The translations under genes and the position numbers were made by a program. Positions 13,106 to 25,274 of a stretch of 64,000 nt of DNA are shown here, one piece after another. The stretch is from Polytrichum commune. Its lineage: Eukaryota; Streptophyta; Polytrichopsida; Polytrichales; Polytrichaceae. Positions within the stretch are counted from its first letter, which is position 1, and every line of letters starts with the position of its first letter. Where the stretch lies: contig OX485803.1 of assembly GCA_950295325.1 (NCBI GenBank), positions 39,449,554 to 39,513,553 on the forward strand, given 5' to 3'. The notes beneath the pieces are model-generated. The model saw nothing but the letters and a program-made list of their open reading frames with translations, was not told the DNA's origin and did no database searches.

Positions 13106-13500
13106 TTAATCCCGCCCCTTCTGTTCCGAAGTGATCAAAAACTCCTCCCCCTCCCCCAAATCAAACCGAGAGCAAAAGCTGCGCAAGTTGAGGGACATAA
13201 CATTCTGCCGAAACTCTTCAAGTATTCCATGAGATCTCTTCATCCGCTTCTGGACAACTGTCCATGTTGCCGCACAAGCACTTAAAATTGACCGTCCAAC
13301 ACCAATGTTTCTTAAACCCTGTACAATATCTCTGCAACAATGTTTTGGGTGGAGCAGGCATGGAGGAAGACGCGAGAGGCATATCTCGAGAGTGATGACA
13401 AATCTCCCATCACGGTAAACGCATCCATCATTTGGCCAAACATCAGGAAGTCTTTCGTGGTTCTCCACTTGATAATTGGACGTCCACCTCGCTTCAAAAT
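13106..13500 (-). pseudogene. Possible broken coding fragment of unknown family
   Basis: Two adjacent minus-strand frames look protein-like. From about 13497 one frame reads FGQMMDAFTVMGDLSSLSRY and then ASRVFLHACSTQNIVAEILY, stopping at 13312. A second frame continues below it with AATWTVVQKRMKRSHGILEE and FRQNVMSLNLRSFCSRF to a stop at 13106. Their juxtaposition suggests one coding sequence split by a frame shift or a missed intron near 13310-13330. No domain is recognised. It may also be a spurious open region in the GC-richer gene zone. Confidence 0.3.
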
Positions 13501-13509
13501 CCCTGATCA

Positions 13510-14837
13510 GGTGTCGCTAAACATCGTGCCGACTCTTTCCTAAACATCAGGACTTTTGAGAGAAGCACCAAAGTTTTCCCCCTCTTCATCTTCTTTCCCT
13601 CAAAGTTTATCACCAATTTCTGAAATTGAAGCAAACAGCAGCTCCTGGAGATCGACAAGGAGAATAATGCTGTTGCAAAATTAACAAGGTAGATCACAAA
13701 TGCAAGATTTCCCACAAATTAGGAGAGCAAGGGGACGATGATAAGGAGACAGCAACCTGCCCGCCACCAAAACGGCTGTGACCTCGCACCCGTCGCATTT
13801 CCACGGGCTAGTGCCCCTGCCACTGGCTACTCCCGGTCCCATGACTCCTGCCACCGGCTGCCCTCCAAGAGAGAGTCTCAAAACTGACGCTAGATTGCCA
13901 AGAAACGACCGGGATACGACTGGTGGCAGCCGGTCGGCGGTTGTTGTTCCGAAGGATGTCAGCTTGCCGGGGCATCGTTCTTAACGAACTTTGGCCACGT
14001 GCAGTAGTTCTGTTGCTGGAATTGTAGCTCCCGGCCATGTTTGGATTCGTTTCTTTACATCTCAAGACGACAATATACAAACTTACGCATAGAAATTTGA
14101 TCATGAGGCAAGGGGATGAATCTACTGAAGGAATTTCTTACCATCAAGATTCATGCACACCTTTATTTTGATGATGCTCAGGGTTGTACTGTAGTTACCT
14201 TTGCAACGATTTTGGCAGTTGAAATCAAGTTATCTGGTCGAATGCGGGCATGCAGAGTGGTAAGACAAAAAATAGGTAGGTGGCTACCGATTCTGAGGAG
14301 AAAGTTTCACATGCACAAGAGATGTAAAAACTTGACTATCAACAAGCTTTGCAAAAAACAACCCTGGTATGTGAATTCTGCAGCCACCCTCTCTTTAGGC
14401 TGGAGTTTTTGAGTTTTCCCCTCGATTAAAATCCTCATCTATATACAAACTGACACACAGAATTGTGAAGTATGCACTCATTAGGAGACACGCTTATCAT
14501 TGGTGGAGAAGCATCACAAAGCAATACTAGGTTGCTTACTCTGGCCATATTTAGTCAACCTTTGAGAAAGTTTGATGATAGGGCAAAGGAACTGGACGTT
14601 GTTTTCTTCATATTTGGATAGAAATTGAGGGAGAGGAGAAATTTACTCAATGTGATGTATCTACTCCGAACTATGATACAGAATCACCAAGAGGTGAGCA
14701 TTATGCTACTGGACAAATTTATCTCAGATGCTGGACTGCTCCTCGTATCTGTCTGCCAGCAGCAGCAATAACAAAAACAATGGCCTCATGAGTGCAGTGC
14801 CAACCTCCATATGCTCTCTCTTATATCATCATCCAAA
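13510..14837. other. Intergenic stretch downstream of TEN1, no firm feature
   Basis: Base composition is genic (higher GC near 13700-14000) and open frames occur on both strands (13808-14104 minus; 14116-14412 plus), but none shows a recognisable motif or consistent splicing. The part nearest 14838 should be the TEN1 3' untranslated region. Confidence 0.3.
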
Positions 14838-15785
14838 TCAACCTTGATGAGCTTTCTGTTCTTTCTCAAAGTTTCTTCTCAGCTGCACAACCTTATCAAA
14901 CAGCTTATCATCACGCCCGTCAACATTTCGCCCCACCCTAGCTCTCAAGGTCATCTGTAAATCATCGTCACAAAGCAGATGGTAATCAATTTAGAAAAAG
15001 GGTTTCCGAAGAGATGGACGGAATCAAAGGGGCGCCAAGTAGAGTTACAATCTTGGCGTATCTACAGTTCACTTTAAGTTATCCCATTCAAGCTTCTGAA
15101 ATGGAATGAACCTTAAAGTCACCATTCATTTTAAAGAAACTCGTTTTGGAGCAGATATATAAATTCTACATAGCTCTCTCTCTAACAAATGATGAGTTTC
15201 TTGGTAGGGAGTCTCATTTCAGAGGATTTGACTTGGCCTGGAAATAGTATCTTGTTTACCTGATTGAAGGGCTCTAATGAAAGCTCGCCAATAAACTCAT
15301 ACAAAGAGCCTTGTCGAAGGGACAAATGACGTAGATGCTGTGTGTCAATTCTGAGGGAAGCATTCACATCCTTAATCACTGCCATGCCAGACTTCACATC
15401 GAAGCTTTCAAGCCTGCACAAGTACAATCCATTTACCATGACAATCACAGCACAGTAAACCCTACAATGTCAGGAAGAGAAGCAACAGTGCCTTGAGAGC
15501 AATCAAATCAGACAAAACAATGTTGATTGCTTCATTTAGATAGGCCTTCCCTGAGCCTCAAAATGCAAATGAAAAACAGCTCGTAAAAGAAAACTTTCAA
15601 CAGAGAAGGCATTGGGTTGCTAATGTTTGCCCAATCTACCAACGGCAACCACTATATGTGCATCACATAGAGCAAGAGAAGTGAAACACTTACAAGCCCA
15701 TCACACGTACAGATTGATCGTGAGCCCAAAAAGGGTTGCCTGGCTGCAGCTCGGCCAGTTTTAGAATGACCCCAGCCTTCATCAT
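14838..15785 (-). CDS. TEN1: CST telomere-capping complex subunit TEN1
   Basis: TEN1 is the smallest subunit of the CTC1-STN1-TEN1 complex. It binds STN1 and, through it, telomeric single-stranded DNA, protecting chromosome ends and helping C-strand fill-in. The minus-strand exons are 15785-15694, 15413-15260 and 14954-14838. Introns are GT..AG with phases 2 and 0, giving 120 residues, the usual plant TEN1 length. Landmarks agree with the plant family as I remember it: an N-terminal KAGVILKLAELQPG, then VRVMGLLESFDVKSGMAVI, RIDTQHLRHLSLRQGSLYEF, IGELSL, and in exon 3 LRARVGRNVDG followed by a basic helix. These cover one OB-fold. Exon 3 is short and easily missed because no long open frame marks it. 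Two consecutive ATGs open the frame; the first is used here. I see no inactivating change. CBSX5 lies 2.1 kb upstream on the same strand. Confidence 0.9.
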
Positions 15786-17873
15786 TGTCAAACTCGAAAG
15801 ATTTTTTTAACCTACACCACGAAGCTGATACAGGCAGGCTGCTAATTTGGCACAGGGCGAGCCAGGATTCTATGCCTGGGAATTGGCTCAGCGGAACTAA
15901 TGCTGACTTCTTTGGTCCATCTCTTTAACAATACCACCAGCTATGAAGACACGAGTAAGAACTGGAATTACGAAACCTGTACATTGTTGGTGTCTCCCGA
16001 AAAATTCATCCTAACCCTACTTTTGAGTCCAACATGTTAGAGAAGATTCGTTGCCACCCATCCATCGACAGCTCACTCGGGAATAAATGATGAGCCGAGT
16101 ACAATCTGAAGCATCCCAGATAATTCCCTGTGAAAGAAACAGAACTCCCATAGAAAAGAACACCGCCACAATGCAAGGCCGCGGACAACACGAATGACCA
16201 GATGCACAACTTGCACCACCCCAGCTTGAGCCTACGTTTCAAAATCCAAGAACCCCAATTCCGATAAACCCCAAAAAACACAAGAACAAAGTAGGAAAGC
16301 TTGAAGGCGGTTTGTAAGGCGATCGGTGCCCATCGTTTGCTCGAGGCCCCCTCATTTCCTTCGCCGGTTGTAGCCAAAATGGAGTGGTACACACCCTCCA
16401 GCATAAATTTCAACACATTTGTGTTAACGAAGAGTTGCAGAAGTATAGAAGTCGACAGGGTTTAGTCATGGAGTTCAATGTGAGATAAACATATCTTAGA
16501 AATGCAATCCAGGAGGCAATCTACAAACCCAACATGGAACAAGGAAGTTAGAAACGATATATGATACGCAACGGAATTCAGGTCAAACTGTCTGTCGAAT
16601 CCTAGTAAAATCCGTCTGTTGAATCCTCGTATCTCGTGCTTCGCATTGCATCACACAGTTATAGTGATACCGAATTTTTTCAGAGGACTACCTTGCTAAT
16701 ACACTCACGTGGCTTCCACTTCTATTCTTCCAGACGTCAAAGATGCACACTCAATCGAGGAATACAGGATCCACGGTAATCCTCGCTTCGAAAACCTAAC
16801 TTACGTATTTGAACCAATCTGGAGAAGTGTGCAAAATAACACTCGATTGGGATCGTTGAAAGTTGAGCACACCGTCCACCCGATTCTGATGCTCGTTGCT
16901 CACTACAGTATTGTGGCATGATTCCTGCTTTTAATTGTTAGCAGGTCTGCAATCAACTATAAAGTCAAGTCGGAGTCAACTACGGGACACCAATGATGGG
17001 ACACATTGCAGAAACCAGTTCCTCTTTTGAAGAACTACCACTAAAGAAAACCAGAAAACATCATACAAAAGTGGAAAATATCAAGACCCTGTGAGAACCA
17101 ATCACTGGTTGTTTGAGGGTTTCTTGTACAAATTTCGCACTTCCACTATGATGAGCTTTTGGTGCACTTGCTTAAGTGGGACCAGCTAGATATACGCTTA
17201 AACTGGATAATACAAGTCTGGTAAGAACGAATCCTTACAATAAACCTCATGTTGTGGAGCTCATCTATTAACGCCCGTTTTTGTGAATTTTCGGATGACT
17301 GTGGATGATACCTATATGGGCACAAAGAACTATACCAACTTTTCAAATTGACTCACATCAAAAACTTAGGAAAATATCTTCATGATGGCGCATTAAGGAC
17401 TCGCCCCCTCGTATACCCTCAGATATATAGATTGTTTTTCTAAAGAGTCGACAGTTCAGATCACAGTGTGAGAACAGATTCTGTGTGCAAAAGAGAGACT
17501 GGTGGCATGTTAACCAATGTGTAGGAGCCACATTCACTAATCAGATGAGAATGTGCAAGTCCATCATGAAGTGCTTCTTACAAATAATAGTTATTTCAAC
17601 ATCTGTTGAGCAAGAGAGTACCTCACCAATAGTACTCTTTGTAGCATCAATTGACACTAGGTGCAGTATCATACATGGGGGGACCTCCGCAAGCACAGGG
17701 CTGCACTAGCCTGTGCTACTAACTCTTGAGCAAAATTGATGTCTACTAAGTAGCTAAGCTACAATTCATTCCAGCATGCATTTTGCGACATCTGATGCAT
17801 ATCATCAAGACCCAATTGGCACATCCTAGCCTTGAAGGAAGAGAGCCTTCAGAGAGATTTGTTTGCTAAAATG
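15786..17873. other. Spacer between CBSX5 3' end and TEN1 start
   Basis: This holds the presumed TEN1 promoter and leader (a possible 5'-UTR acceptor GGTGTAG lies about 25 bases upstream of the ATG) and the CBSX5 3' flank. Apart from the open frame at 16006-16416, listed separately, nothing can be supported. Confidence 0.3.
16006..16416 (-). CDS. Hypothetical 136-residue frame with two hydrophobic segments
   Basis: A single uninterrupted minus-strand frame starts MLKFMLEGVYHSILATTGEG. It has two hydrophobic stretches, LSYFVLVFFGVY near residue 40 and CIWSFVLSAALHCGGVLF near residue 75, separated by a basic segment (ILKRRLKL). That could be a small two-pass membrane protein. I recognise no family. 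It lies just upstream of TEN1 on the same strand and could equally be TEN1 5' leader sequence that happens to be open. Confidence 0.2.
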   Translation of the reverse strand: MLKFMLEGVYHSILATTGEGNEGASSKRWAPIALQTAFKLSYFVLVFFGVYRNWGSWILKRRLKLGWCKLCIWSFVLSAALHCGGVLFYGSSVSFTGNYLGCFRLYSAHHLFPSELSMDGWQRIFSNMLDSKVGLG

Positions 17874-20800
17874 TCAATCCGAATGATACAAATGAGTCAA
17901 AATGCAATTGATGATATCCAAGTAAGTTACAATTCCCAGCAGTGTGTTGTCATCATCCGTCACCCAGATGTAGCCAACTCGGTGGGTGAGTGCCTGAGCC
18001 ATCACTGCAACCAGGGAGCTCCATGGGCGACACGTATTGGGTGCAGTTCTCCCCTTCGAGTGACTTGGAGCCTTATGAAACCGAGCTGAAGGTTCGTTTG
18101 AGGACCCAAATGGACTCAAAGGTGACTTTACATAATCCTCATCAGAAGACTCTCCACTGCTATCCAACCCATAAATATTTGCAAACGGTCCCAAAGTTGA
18201 ATGTCTCAAGGGTGATGGGAATACCAGTGGACTATCTGGATCAGATAACAAGTCGCCATCAACAAGCTGTACATTTTTCAATTTTTGGCAAAGCCTCGTT
18301 TGTACAAGCTTCACGAGAGAGCTAGGCGGACCGCCACAGTCTTGGGTAAATGACAAAAACTCTTTAACTGACAGTGTGGCTAGGGCGAGAGCTGCAGTCT
18401 CATCACAACCATTCATTGTGAACGATGAAATTTCGCCAACAAGCTTAAGATCTTCACCATCCTCTCCATCCTCCACAACAGCAACAGCAGTCATCTCTCT
18501 TGCAGCTCTCTGTATCAAAGGTAGTGCAGTAATTGCATCCGCCTTCCTATCCACTGTCAGGACCTCAGTATCAATAATTCCAAGCTGTTGGATTGTCATC
18601 ATTGGAATAGGAGAGAACAGCCCAATGCAACTCAACAAAAACCGAAGGATGTCTTCTGGTGTCAGCCAACAGTATTCTTGGTCTCCAGCTGCTTGTCCTC
18701 TAGACATTGGGGGAAGAGACAACTGTCTACACTCCAAAGTCCCTGCCCGCTTGGACTTGTTTATCATCTGAGGAGCCCCCTGTCTTGGGTTTGGCATGCT
18801 TGTGTAGCGAGCCAAGCGAGTGGAGATGCCCCGCTCAATTGAGACCACCAGGTTTTGAACGCCATCAAGAATGTGACCCAGGGCATCATATAACCTACAA
18901 GAAAAGACAGAAACACAATCAGAACCCTCCAGACCTTCACCCTTTACAGTCCAACATTGCCCATTGTTTACATAATTAGACTGGATTTGATACCGAGTGA
19001 CATTGCTGGTTATTGTTATTCCTGTTCTACATGTTGCTACCAAATAACAGAAACATAATATGCCTGAGTAGAGTAGTTTACAGGTTCCATATACAGATGT
19101 TTTCTTTTGAATAAGTTCCTAAAACGGTCTACCCATCACGAACTTTGAGTTCTTCCCACTTGAAATGATGTCCCGCAACCCTTCACTTCACCTCATGCTG
19201 GCACTCAAACGACCCTCGATCAACAGGTGACCCGTGTAACCTGTACGACTAGCCGCACTAATTCTTCAAATGGATTTACTTAAGTATCAATTGGTCAGTT
19301 ACGCATCTGATTATAGCCTAATACTTTCAAACTACACGGCTTAACAAAACTGCATCCTCCTCATCTCATTTAGCCTTGTCAAACTTAATGGATTGCCCTC
19401 CTCAACGTCATCTGACATAGGAGTTACTACAGCAAAAAAAATCCCTAAAAGTACCTGTTGAAGGTTAAAACCCTAAGCCAACATGGGCTTACTAATGCAG
19501 AAGCTGGTGTCAAGGTACCACTGCACCACAGTTGACTAGTAACTTAGTGAGTGGACTCTAGCATCGGAGCCACCTTGAGCACAGAAACTACAGTAAGCTT
19601 AATGTTCGCATCCTTTTTCTTGTAGATGTTGGCTCCTCTTTTCAATGTCCCGTTTCACCCGGCCAAATCACTATTTTGTAATATATTCCTGAGGGGAAAG
19701 GGAGTGGGTGGTAGAGCCTGGGCTAAAAAGGTACGCAATCTAAAAAGGGCCCACCGGCTTCGCCTCTTCCCGAGGAAAACACCTATAAACTACAATCAAG
19801 GCACGTCACACCACCTGGACTAGTTGACAAGGACACCTAAAACAGAACATACTTCCTAAGATTTGAAAATGTTTGTCGCGTGCATATATTTATGTCTATA
19901 TATAGAGATAAATATATATGTATGTATGTATATATATAGAGATAGACATACATATATTATTTATTTATATATATGAGTGCTCGTGTGTGCGTGTATTTGT
20001 CTATAAATGTACACACGTAGATGAAAGGGACCCACACTGTATCTAAATGCTTTGTCTTCCCAATTCGTACAGATGTGCTGATCAACTTTAAAACCTTCAG
20101 GCTGGGACACTAGCTTGTATGTAGGATACTTATATACCAGCATTCTGTGGTGATCCGTTGTTTCTCAGTTGGTAGAAAGCGTTCGAATTCACACTCGATG
20201 ACAGGAATTCAAGAGACAGGGTACAATGACAAGAAAGTGTTTTCCAGTTTAGGTCTCGGCAGAGGTAAGCATAAGACAGACATTAACATATAGTGTATCC
20301 TTCATATTTGCACAACCAAAGGCCATAAATTGGATAGAAAGGGAAGGAATGATAACCTACTTTGCTTGAGAATCCACGTGTTTCACAGCGAAGGCACTCT
20401 CGCCGACAAGAGAGGCCAAAGGGGTCTTCAAAGCGGAACTCAGGTTGGCCAAGCTTTCATCACGAGCGAGGAAACAGACAATATCTGCCATGCCCACCTT
20501 TCCCACACATCGCCATAATCTCTCGTCCTTCTGTTTATGCAGAAACATCAGCAGACTCGAGAGTCAGTATGAAGCAGAAGAACAATGACGGACAATCACA
20601 TCCACCCAATAAATATACAAATTTAGCACATTAACTTAATGGGACTTTCATCCGGAGTTCGTCCCCTATAATTTTCCGTTGGTTGTTCTGCATACAATCT
20701 CAGTAATTTCTTTCCACTTGTGGTACAGGCTCCTATGTAGTGATTGATTTTGAAGGAATGGGCAACTTATTCCGGTTAGGGCCAAACTCATTTTAGCACC

Positions 20801-21302
20801 TCTTCGCATGCCCAAAACACAAGTTTGACCCTCAAAGAATCGATATGTTCTTCGTTCAAACCTCCACACTACGTACCTCCAAGCATGCACCGAAAACTTA
20901 TATAACATGGAAGATGTTGTATGCATCACAACCAACTCCCGACCTAAAGCCTTGTTGAGTTAGAAGATAACTCTTATTGTACAGAAGCTCAAACTGCTAC
21001 TGAGATGACCCCTGAAAGACTCTCACCTTCAGGTGCTCGGAATCATGCCCATGGCTCTCGGCCTGTGGTTTTTGAGGAATGTCAATGACGACCTCCCCAG
21101 CACCACCGCCATGTGGTGATGGAGCCTTGATGGGTTTCTCTGTGAGAGGGCAAAGCTCCTCCCACAAGCTTAGGTCGAGGTCATTGCCTTTCTTCAAAGC
21201 TCGTAGCGCCTCCCCAACATTGGAGCTCTTTAAAAACCGCCCCAGAGCAGGCTTGCCCAGAGCGAGGTCGCCTGCCTGACGAGCATGAAAGAAACTGGCC
21301 AT
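17874..21302 (-). CDS. CBSX5: CBS domain-containing protein, CBSX5-like
   Basis: Plant CBSX5/CBSX6-type proteins carry two pairs of cystathionine beta-synthase (CBS) motifs, which sense adenylate-type ligands in other families; the plant role is little defined. Exons on the minus strand are 21302-21027, 20530-20361 and 18894-17874. Introns are GT..AG with phases 0 and 2, giving 488 residues. An in-frame TGA 21 bases upstream fixes the start. CBS landmarks in order are LALGKPALGRFLKSS (N-terminus), WRCVGKVGMADIVCFLARDE, AKLYDALGHILDGVQNLVVS, YCWLTPEDILRFLLSCIG, MTAVAVVEDG with LVGEIS, and near the C-terminus SSLVAVMAQALTHRVGYIWV and LLGIVTYLDII. A Ser-rich acidic linker (GLDSSGESSDED) separates the third and fourth CBS motifs. 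Order and spacing match the Arabidopsis family as I remember it, and the gene looks intact. Whether it is the CBSX5 or CBSX6 orthologue is not settled. Confidence 0.88.
19620..20160. other. CBSX5 intron 2 with AT microsatellite
   Basis: This is part of the 1.46-kb intron 2 (18895-20360). An AT-rich microsatellite zone built of TATA and TATGTA units lies at about 19885-19975. Short open frames here have no motif. Confidence 0.5.
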
Positions 21303-22610
21303 ACACCTTCCTGCTTCAGATCAGTCTACAGACAATCTGAGCCTGTGATCACAACCTTGTGCTAGAGAGTCGACAAATTTTTGCAACAAAGTTGCTCTCC
21401 TTCTGTGTTAATTACCACTACTCATACTTATCAAGCTCTCCATCCTGCACCCGCAAGGAAACAAACCAAGATTGGATTAGCAAAGGTCACCGTATTCATC
21501 ATAACATAAAATAACATAACATACGGACTCATCACGCGAATTACGAGACCGATGCACTCCGGATATTGAGACAGTAATTTTCTTCACAGTCCAACAGGAT
21601 AGGAAGTTAAACACCAAATCTCTCGCCATTCTTCCTGATTCATCAACTATCCATAGCTGTGCAGCCTTGCACAAAGATATATCAGGACATACAGAAAACT
21701 CTTGCAAATACAAACGCACATAGGAGAGGATATAGCTATACAAGATGGATGCTTGCTGCACAGTATTTGTCCACCTAATGCCCATGACGTCAACATACAT
21801 GTCTCGAAACAAGTTCCACCCCAAGAGGCTTTCCTTGTCTAAACCGACCCAACCATTATTGAGTGGTCTCATTGCATTGCACATGATCCCCTCTGTGATA
21901 TAAACATCAGAGGCTCATTGCTGGAACAATGATAATAAGACACGATCAGACCATCATCACCATCACTATTCTTCGAGAAAAAAAATCAATTCACCGCTCA
22001 TCACCCTCAAACGGCGGGTTAGAGGAAAATAACAAGTAAAAATAAAAACCCCCCAAAGAGAAACAACCAAATACATATTCCAGCTTACCGCATGCAACCC
22101 ACCTGGAATGCACGCCTTCCACACTCAGCCACCTTCTTGCAACCTCGCGGAACCTATCCTTCTCTACTACTGACTGAAGCACCCAAATCCGAGTCCCGCA
22201 ACATGCAACAAAAGGGGCGCAGAGTGGCCGCCTCACGGAATGTGTATGCAAGCAGCAGCAGCAACAACAACACACATAGAATATTGCCCACCAAAACTTT
22301 GCGATTCTGCGACTTTGCAACCTACAATTTTATGACAGCCGCCACAGGGTTGTTTGACCCATGCAAAAATCGGTCGGCAGAGCGGCGTTTTGAGTGAAAA
22401 AAAAATCTGTGAGCACGAGGGGAGTCAGTACCTTGTGGATGGGAATGGGCGGGGCAGAAAGAACTTAGAAGAAATGCAGGGATGGACGAGGGGAGGTGAG
22501 GGAGAGCAAAAGAGGCTCCCGAGGAATGGCGCACAGGGATGGGAAGAGAGAGACGACGAGGAGGAGAGAGGAGAGAGGAGAGAGAGAGAGAGAGGCGAAG
22601 CGAGACGGAC
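21303..22610 (-). promoter_or_regulatory. CBSX5 5' leader and pyrimidine-rich promoter zone
   Basis: On the minus strand, about 22610-22480 is an almost pure CT tract (GA on the plus strand: GGAGAGAGGAGAGAGGAGAG near 22560-22590). CT/GA-rich tracts near transcription starts are common in plant promoters. Between it and the ATG at 21302 lie several frames with no motif (21477-21884 and 21991-22320 minus). A leader intron is therefore likely but cannot be placed. Assignment is by position and composition. Confidence 0.35.
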
Positions 22611-22924
22611 ACGTGGATGGATCCGATTGGGCCAGCGTTTCTGGTTTTTCCGCAACTAAAATGAGTGCCAGCTTGGAAAGGATCTAGTTCTCTACATGTG
22701 GCACCTTCTCCTCACCGTCCCTTCCCTTAAAGAACTCATGCTTGCCCGGACGTCCATGGTGGCCTCAAGGGACATGCTCTTTATTATTATATCATAAAGC
22801 TTGAATGGAATTCTTTAGTGGGAGTGGGTGAGTGGGCAATTCTTTCGTGTTTTGGGGGGCGTGTGTGTCTTGAGGAGGAGGATCGCCGAGTTCATCTCAT
22901 TCTTATGAGTTTTTTAGACAATAA

Positions 22925-23635
22925 CTAGGGTTCCGCTATGGTGTCTAGTGTCACATGCGAAATAGTGTCACTTACCATGTTTTGAAGCATATGCACGGTT
23001 ATAATGGTGATTTACAACTTTTACCATAAGTGTCATCTCATAACGCTTGGCGTTCGAGTGCACCTACTATTATCTTAGCATGAGCATGCTCAATAGTGTT
23101 ACGAGGTGGATGTCTATGTTTCACGATGGTCTACAAGATGACTAAAGTGTACACACGTGACACTTGCCACTAGTATGCTCAAGAATATCTTCCACTTGCA
23201 TACTAACATGTAAACATACAACACTTACCATTCGTGACATTATTCATATCCATAATAGTGTTTTGTAGGATTGATAGTACCCCGCACAATATTTCTTGGT
23301 ATTTCCCCCATTCACATTGAATGTGGGGAATATAAGGGAATAATTTGTGGAATATTAGTATGGATCTTAATAATGTTATGTTAGTAAGCTCAAAAATATC
23401 TTCCCCTTGTGTACTAAAACGCAAGACTATCATTTAAACGTATCCCAATGTGCTACTCTAAATGACACGATGAAGATGTTTTTCCACTTGAGGAAGTTAC
23501 TTATGTTGACGAATGGAGTCATATTGGCACTTAGTGGGCGTGACACGTCCAGACCTCCAAGCATCTAGTTTAGGCCCTTCCCAAATAGTGTACGTGACAC
23601 TAAGTACCATAAACAGTGTAGCGAGGTAGACGAGG
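22925..23635. repeat. Dispersed repeat R3, copy 1
   Basis: This is related to 45610-46085 (same orientation) and about 31780-32200 (opposite orientation). Landmarks are CTACTATTATCTT(A/G)GCA, TATGCTCAA(G/T)AATAT, TCTTGCATAC-like text, and GTGACACTAA near the right end. It is rich in GTGTCA words. No clean TIRs were identified, so it is probably a decayed DNA element. Confidence 0.55.
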
Positions 23636-23639
23636 CCAA

Positions 23640-23930
23640 TTCAATTAGCTTCCTTAATCATATACCTATTTTTGGGGCCTAATCGGTAAGAAAATTGCTC
23701 CAATTTGGCGGGTGAGTAATATCTTACATATTGATTTAGCTGCCACCTTGATGATATATGGGTTAGTCACCTTTCGCAAAACTCAAACTACACCCACCAT
23801 CCTCCATAATTAGGAGTGCTATCCACTGAACTACGACACGCTTGATTTTTATGTGTGAAGTGGGTTAATTAGGAGGCAACATGTGGCATGCCAGCTAACT
23901 TGCATTGTGGGTAGTCTATAATGAAAAGCT
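23640..23930 (-). repeat. Dispersed repeat R4 with tRNA-like segment, copy 1
   Basis: Read on the minus strand, this contains GTAGTTCAGTGGATAGCACT, which resembles an RNA polymerase III A box, followed by GGTGGGTGTAGTTTGAGT in the place of a B box. The same unit recurs at 49565-50316 on the plus strand, where it is interrupted by a MITE. Net length is about 290 bp. A tRNA-derived SINE is the likely type, although the tRNA-like part is not at the 5' edge. Confidence 0.5.
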
Positions 23931-23938
23931 ACACTAAA

Positions 23939-24082
23939 TATGACATTTAGTGTCATTTACTATTTGAAATTATGTAACACTACAATAGTTTACAATACAT
24001 CTCATTTTTTTACCAACAAAGGTCGAATTGGTTGTTTGAATATTATGGAACATTAACATCTTTACTTGCTTAAAAAATACAT
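23939..24082. mobile_element. CTACACTAA-end MITE, family A, truncated copy
   Basis: It starts CTACACTAAATATGACATTT and matches 41457-41670 internally (CTATTTGAAAT.ATG, ACCAACAAA.GTCGAATTG, TTTACTTG). Its right part runs directly into the family B copy that begins at 24083. Confidence 0.6.
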
Positions 24083-25274
24083 TACAACACTAAATATGAT
24101 ATTTAGTGTCACCAATTCTAATCGTCTTGCTCAATACAAATTTAAACCGCAATATAGTGTCACCAACACTAAATGTTAACCCAACAATATTTGTCATTTC
24201 TTTGTAATTTTTTTTGGGGGGGGACTGTAGAGTTACAGTGTTGCAAATTACTGTCACTTACCAAGTGATTTTTCATCCAAATTTCAATCATCCATGACAA
24301 TATTTCATCTCAAGTTGGTGACAAAAAAAAGGTATTGTTCTCCCTCTCTAGTATTGACACATTTGGGAAACACAAAAGAAGTCATATTGTCGAGGTGTCG
24401 TCTTCTCATTAATATGACAAATAGCGTAAAGTTGTTGTATTATTGAGGGAATACGAAAACATAAGTAATATGAGCTTTAAAATATATAGATGGTATGAAA
24501 TAATAACTTATAACTCCAAACAAATACAAATATTCTCAAGAACTCTTGAAATAAGAGTCCAAATATCTTTGGTGTTGCCTACCCAAGTTAGCAATTGTCA
24601 TCTTATCTAAATTTCCTACTAACTTTTGAAAAACTAATAATTTCACTAACACCAAAATATGAAGAGCTCTTTAATAAGAAACTAGACAACGATGATGCAT
24701 GACGTTTAGCATCACCAAACTTTATTGTAGGTGGAGCAACACCATCCACATCTATTGAATGTAGATCAACATTAAGATCAAAGTCTTGTGCACAATTGGT
24801 TCCCAAAGCAATGTACTAGGCAAGAGGCCTCTCTAACCCTAACCATGTCCATTCTACACTTGTAATTCTAACTATCATTAAGTTCCCAATGACAAGTGAA
24901 GTTCCCGAGTAGTTGCCAAGTTAAAATGGATGTATTTTAGATATACATAACATAAATGAAAGGAATTTAAGCATTAACTACCTCTTTAATATGACAAAAC
25001 AAAGATTCTAAATGTCACATTATCAAGTGGCATGGTCATATAAAAGAGAGAATTTTGAACTAAAAAGTTTGGTCTCACAAAAATGTGTTGTAATGTTGAG
25101 GGTGTTGTATAAATGAGCGTCATATTAACGAGGTTACATTGTAGTGTTATGGCCAATGGATGAAGTCATCCATTGTGACAATATTTATTCACTTATTTAT
25201 TTTAAAATGTCATCCGAAAGGTTACCACAATGACATTAAATACCATATGACACTAAATATCAAAGTTAGTGTAG
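24083..25274. mobile_element. CTACACTAA-end MITE, family B, copy 1 (interrupted)
   Basis: The left part (24083-24334) and the right part (25142-25274) align with the complete copy at 43611-43977 read in reverse. Landmarks are CACCAACACTAAATG, AACCCAACA, TTACAGTGTTGCAA and CCAAGTGATTTTTCATCCAA on the left, and CCAATGGATGA, ACCATATGACA and TTAGTGTAG on the right. A pogo-like element separates the two halves. Confidence 0.8.
24335..25141 (-). mobile_element. Pogo/Tigger-like DNA element, 807 bp, TA target duplication
   Basis: Comparing the host MITE with its complete copy places the insertion between GGTA and TAGTG, so TA is duplicated at 24333-24334 and 25142-25143. The diverged ends pair as TCTAGTATTGACACATTT (left) and GTTAATATGACGCTCATTT (right, reversed). 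The minus-strand frame 24806-24603 reads DFDLNVDLHSIDVDG, then LSSFLLKSSSYFGVSEIISF and SKVSRKFR. That is the C-terminal coiled tail seen in plant pogo/Tigger transposases, as I remember them. The catalytic core is absent, so the element is non-autonomous. Confidence 0.7.

Noticed and set aside
20147-20210. tRNA-like sequence in CBSX5 intron 2 (CTCAGTTGGTAGA followed by GTTCGAATTC)
   Set aside because: The A-box and B-box spacing is too short, no acceptor or anticodon stem forms, and no second copy is in the window.
22354-22687. Frames in the GA/CT-rich tract
   Set aside because: Low-complexity purine or pyrimidine repeats give long open frames by chance; they are better read as promoter or leader DNA.
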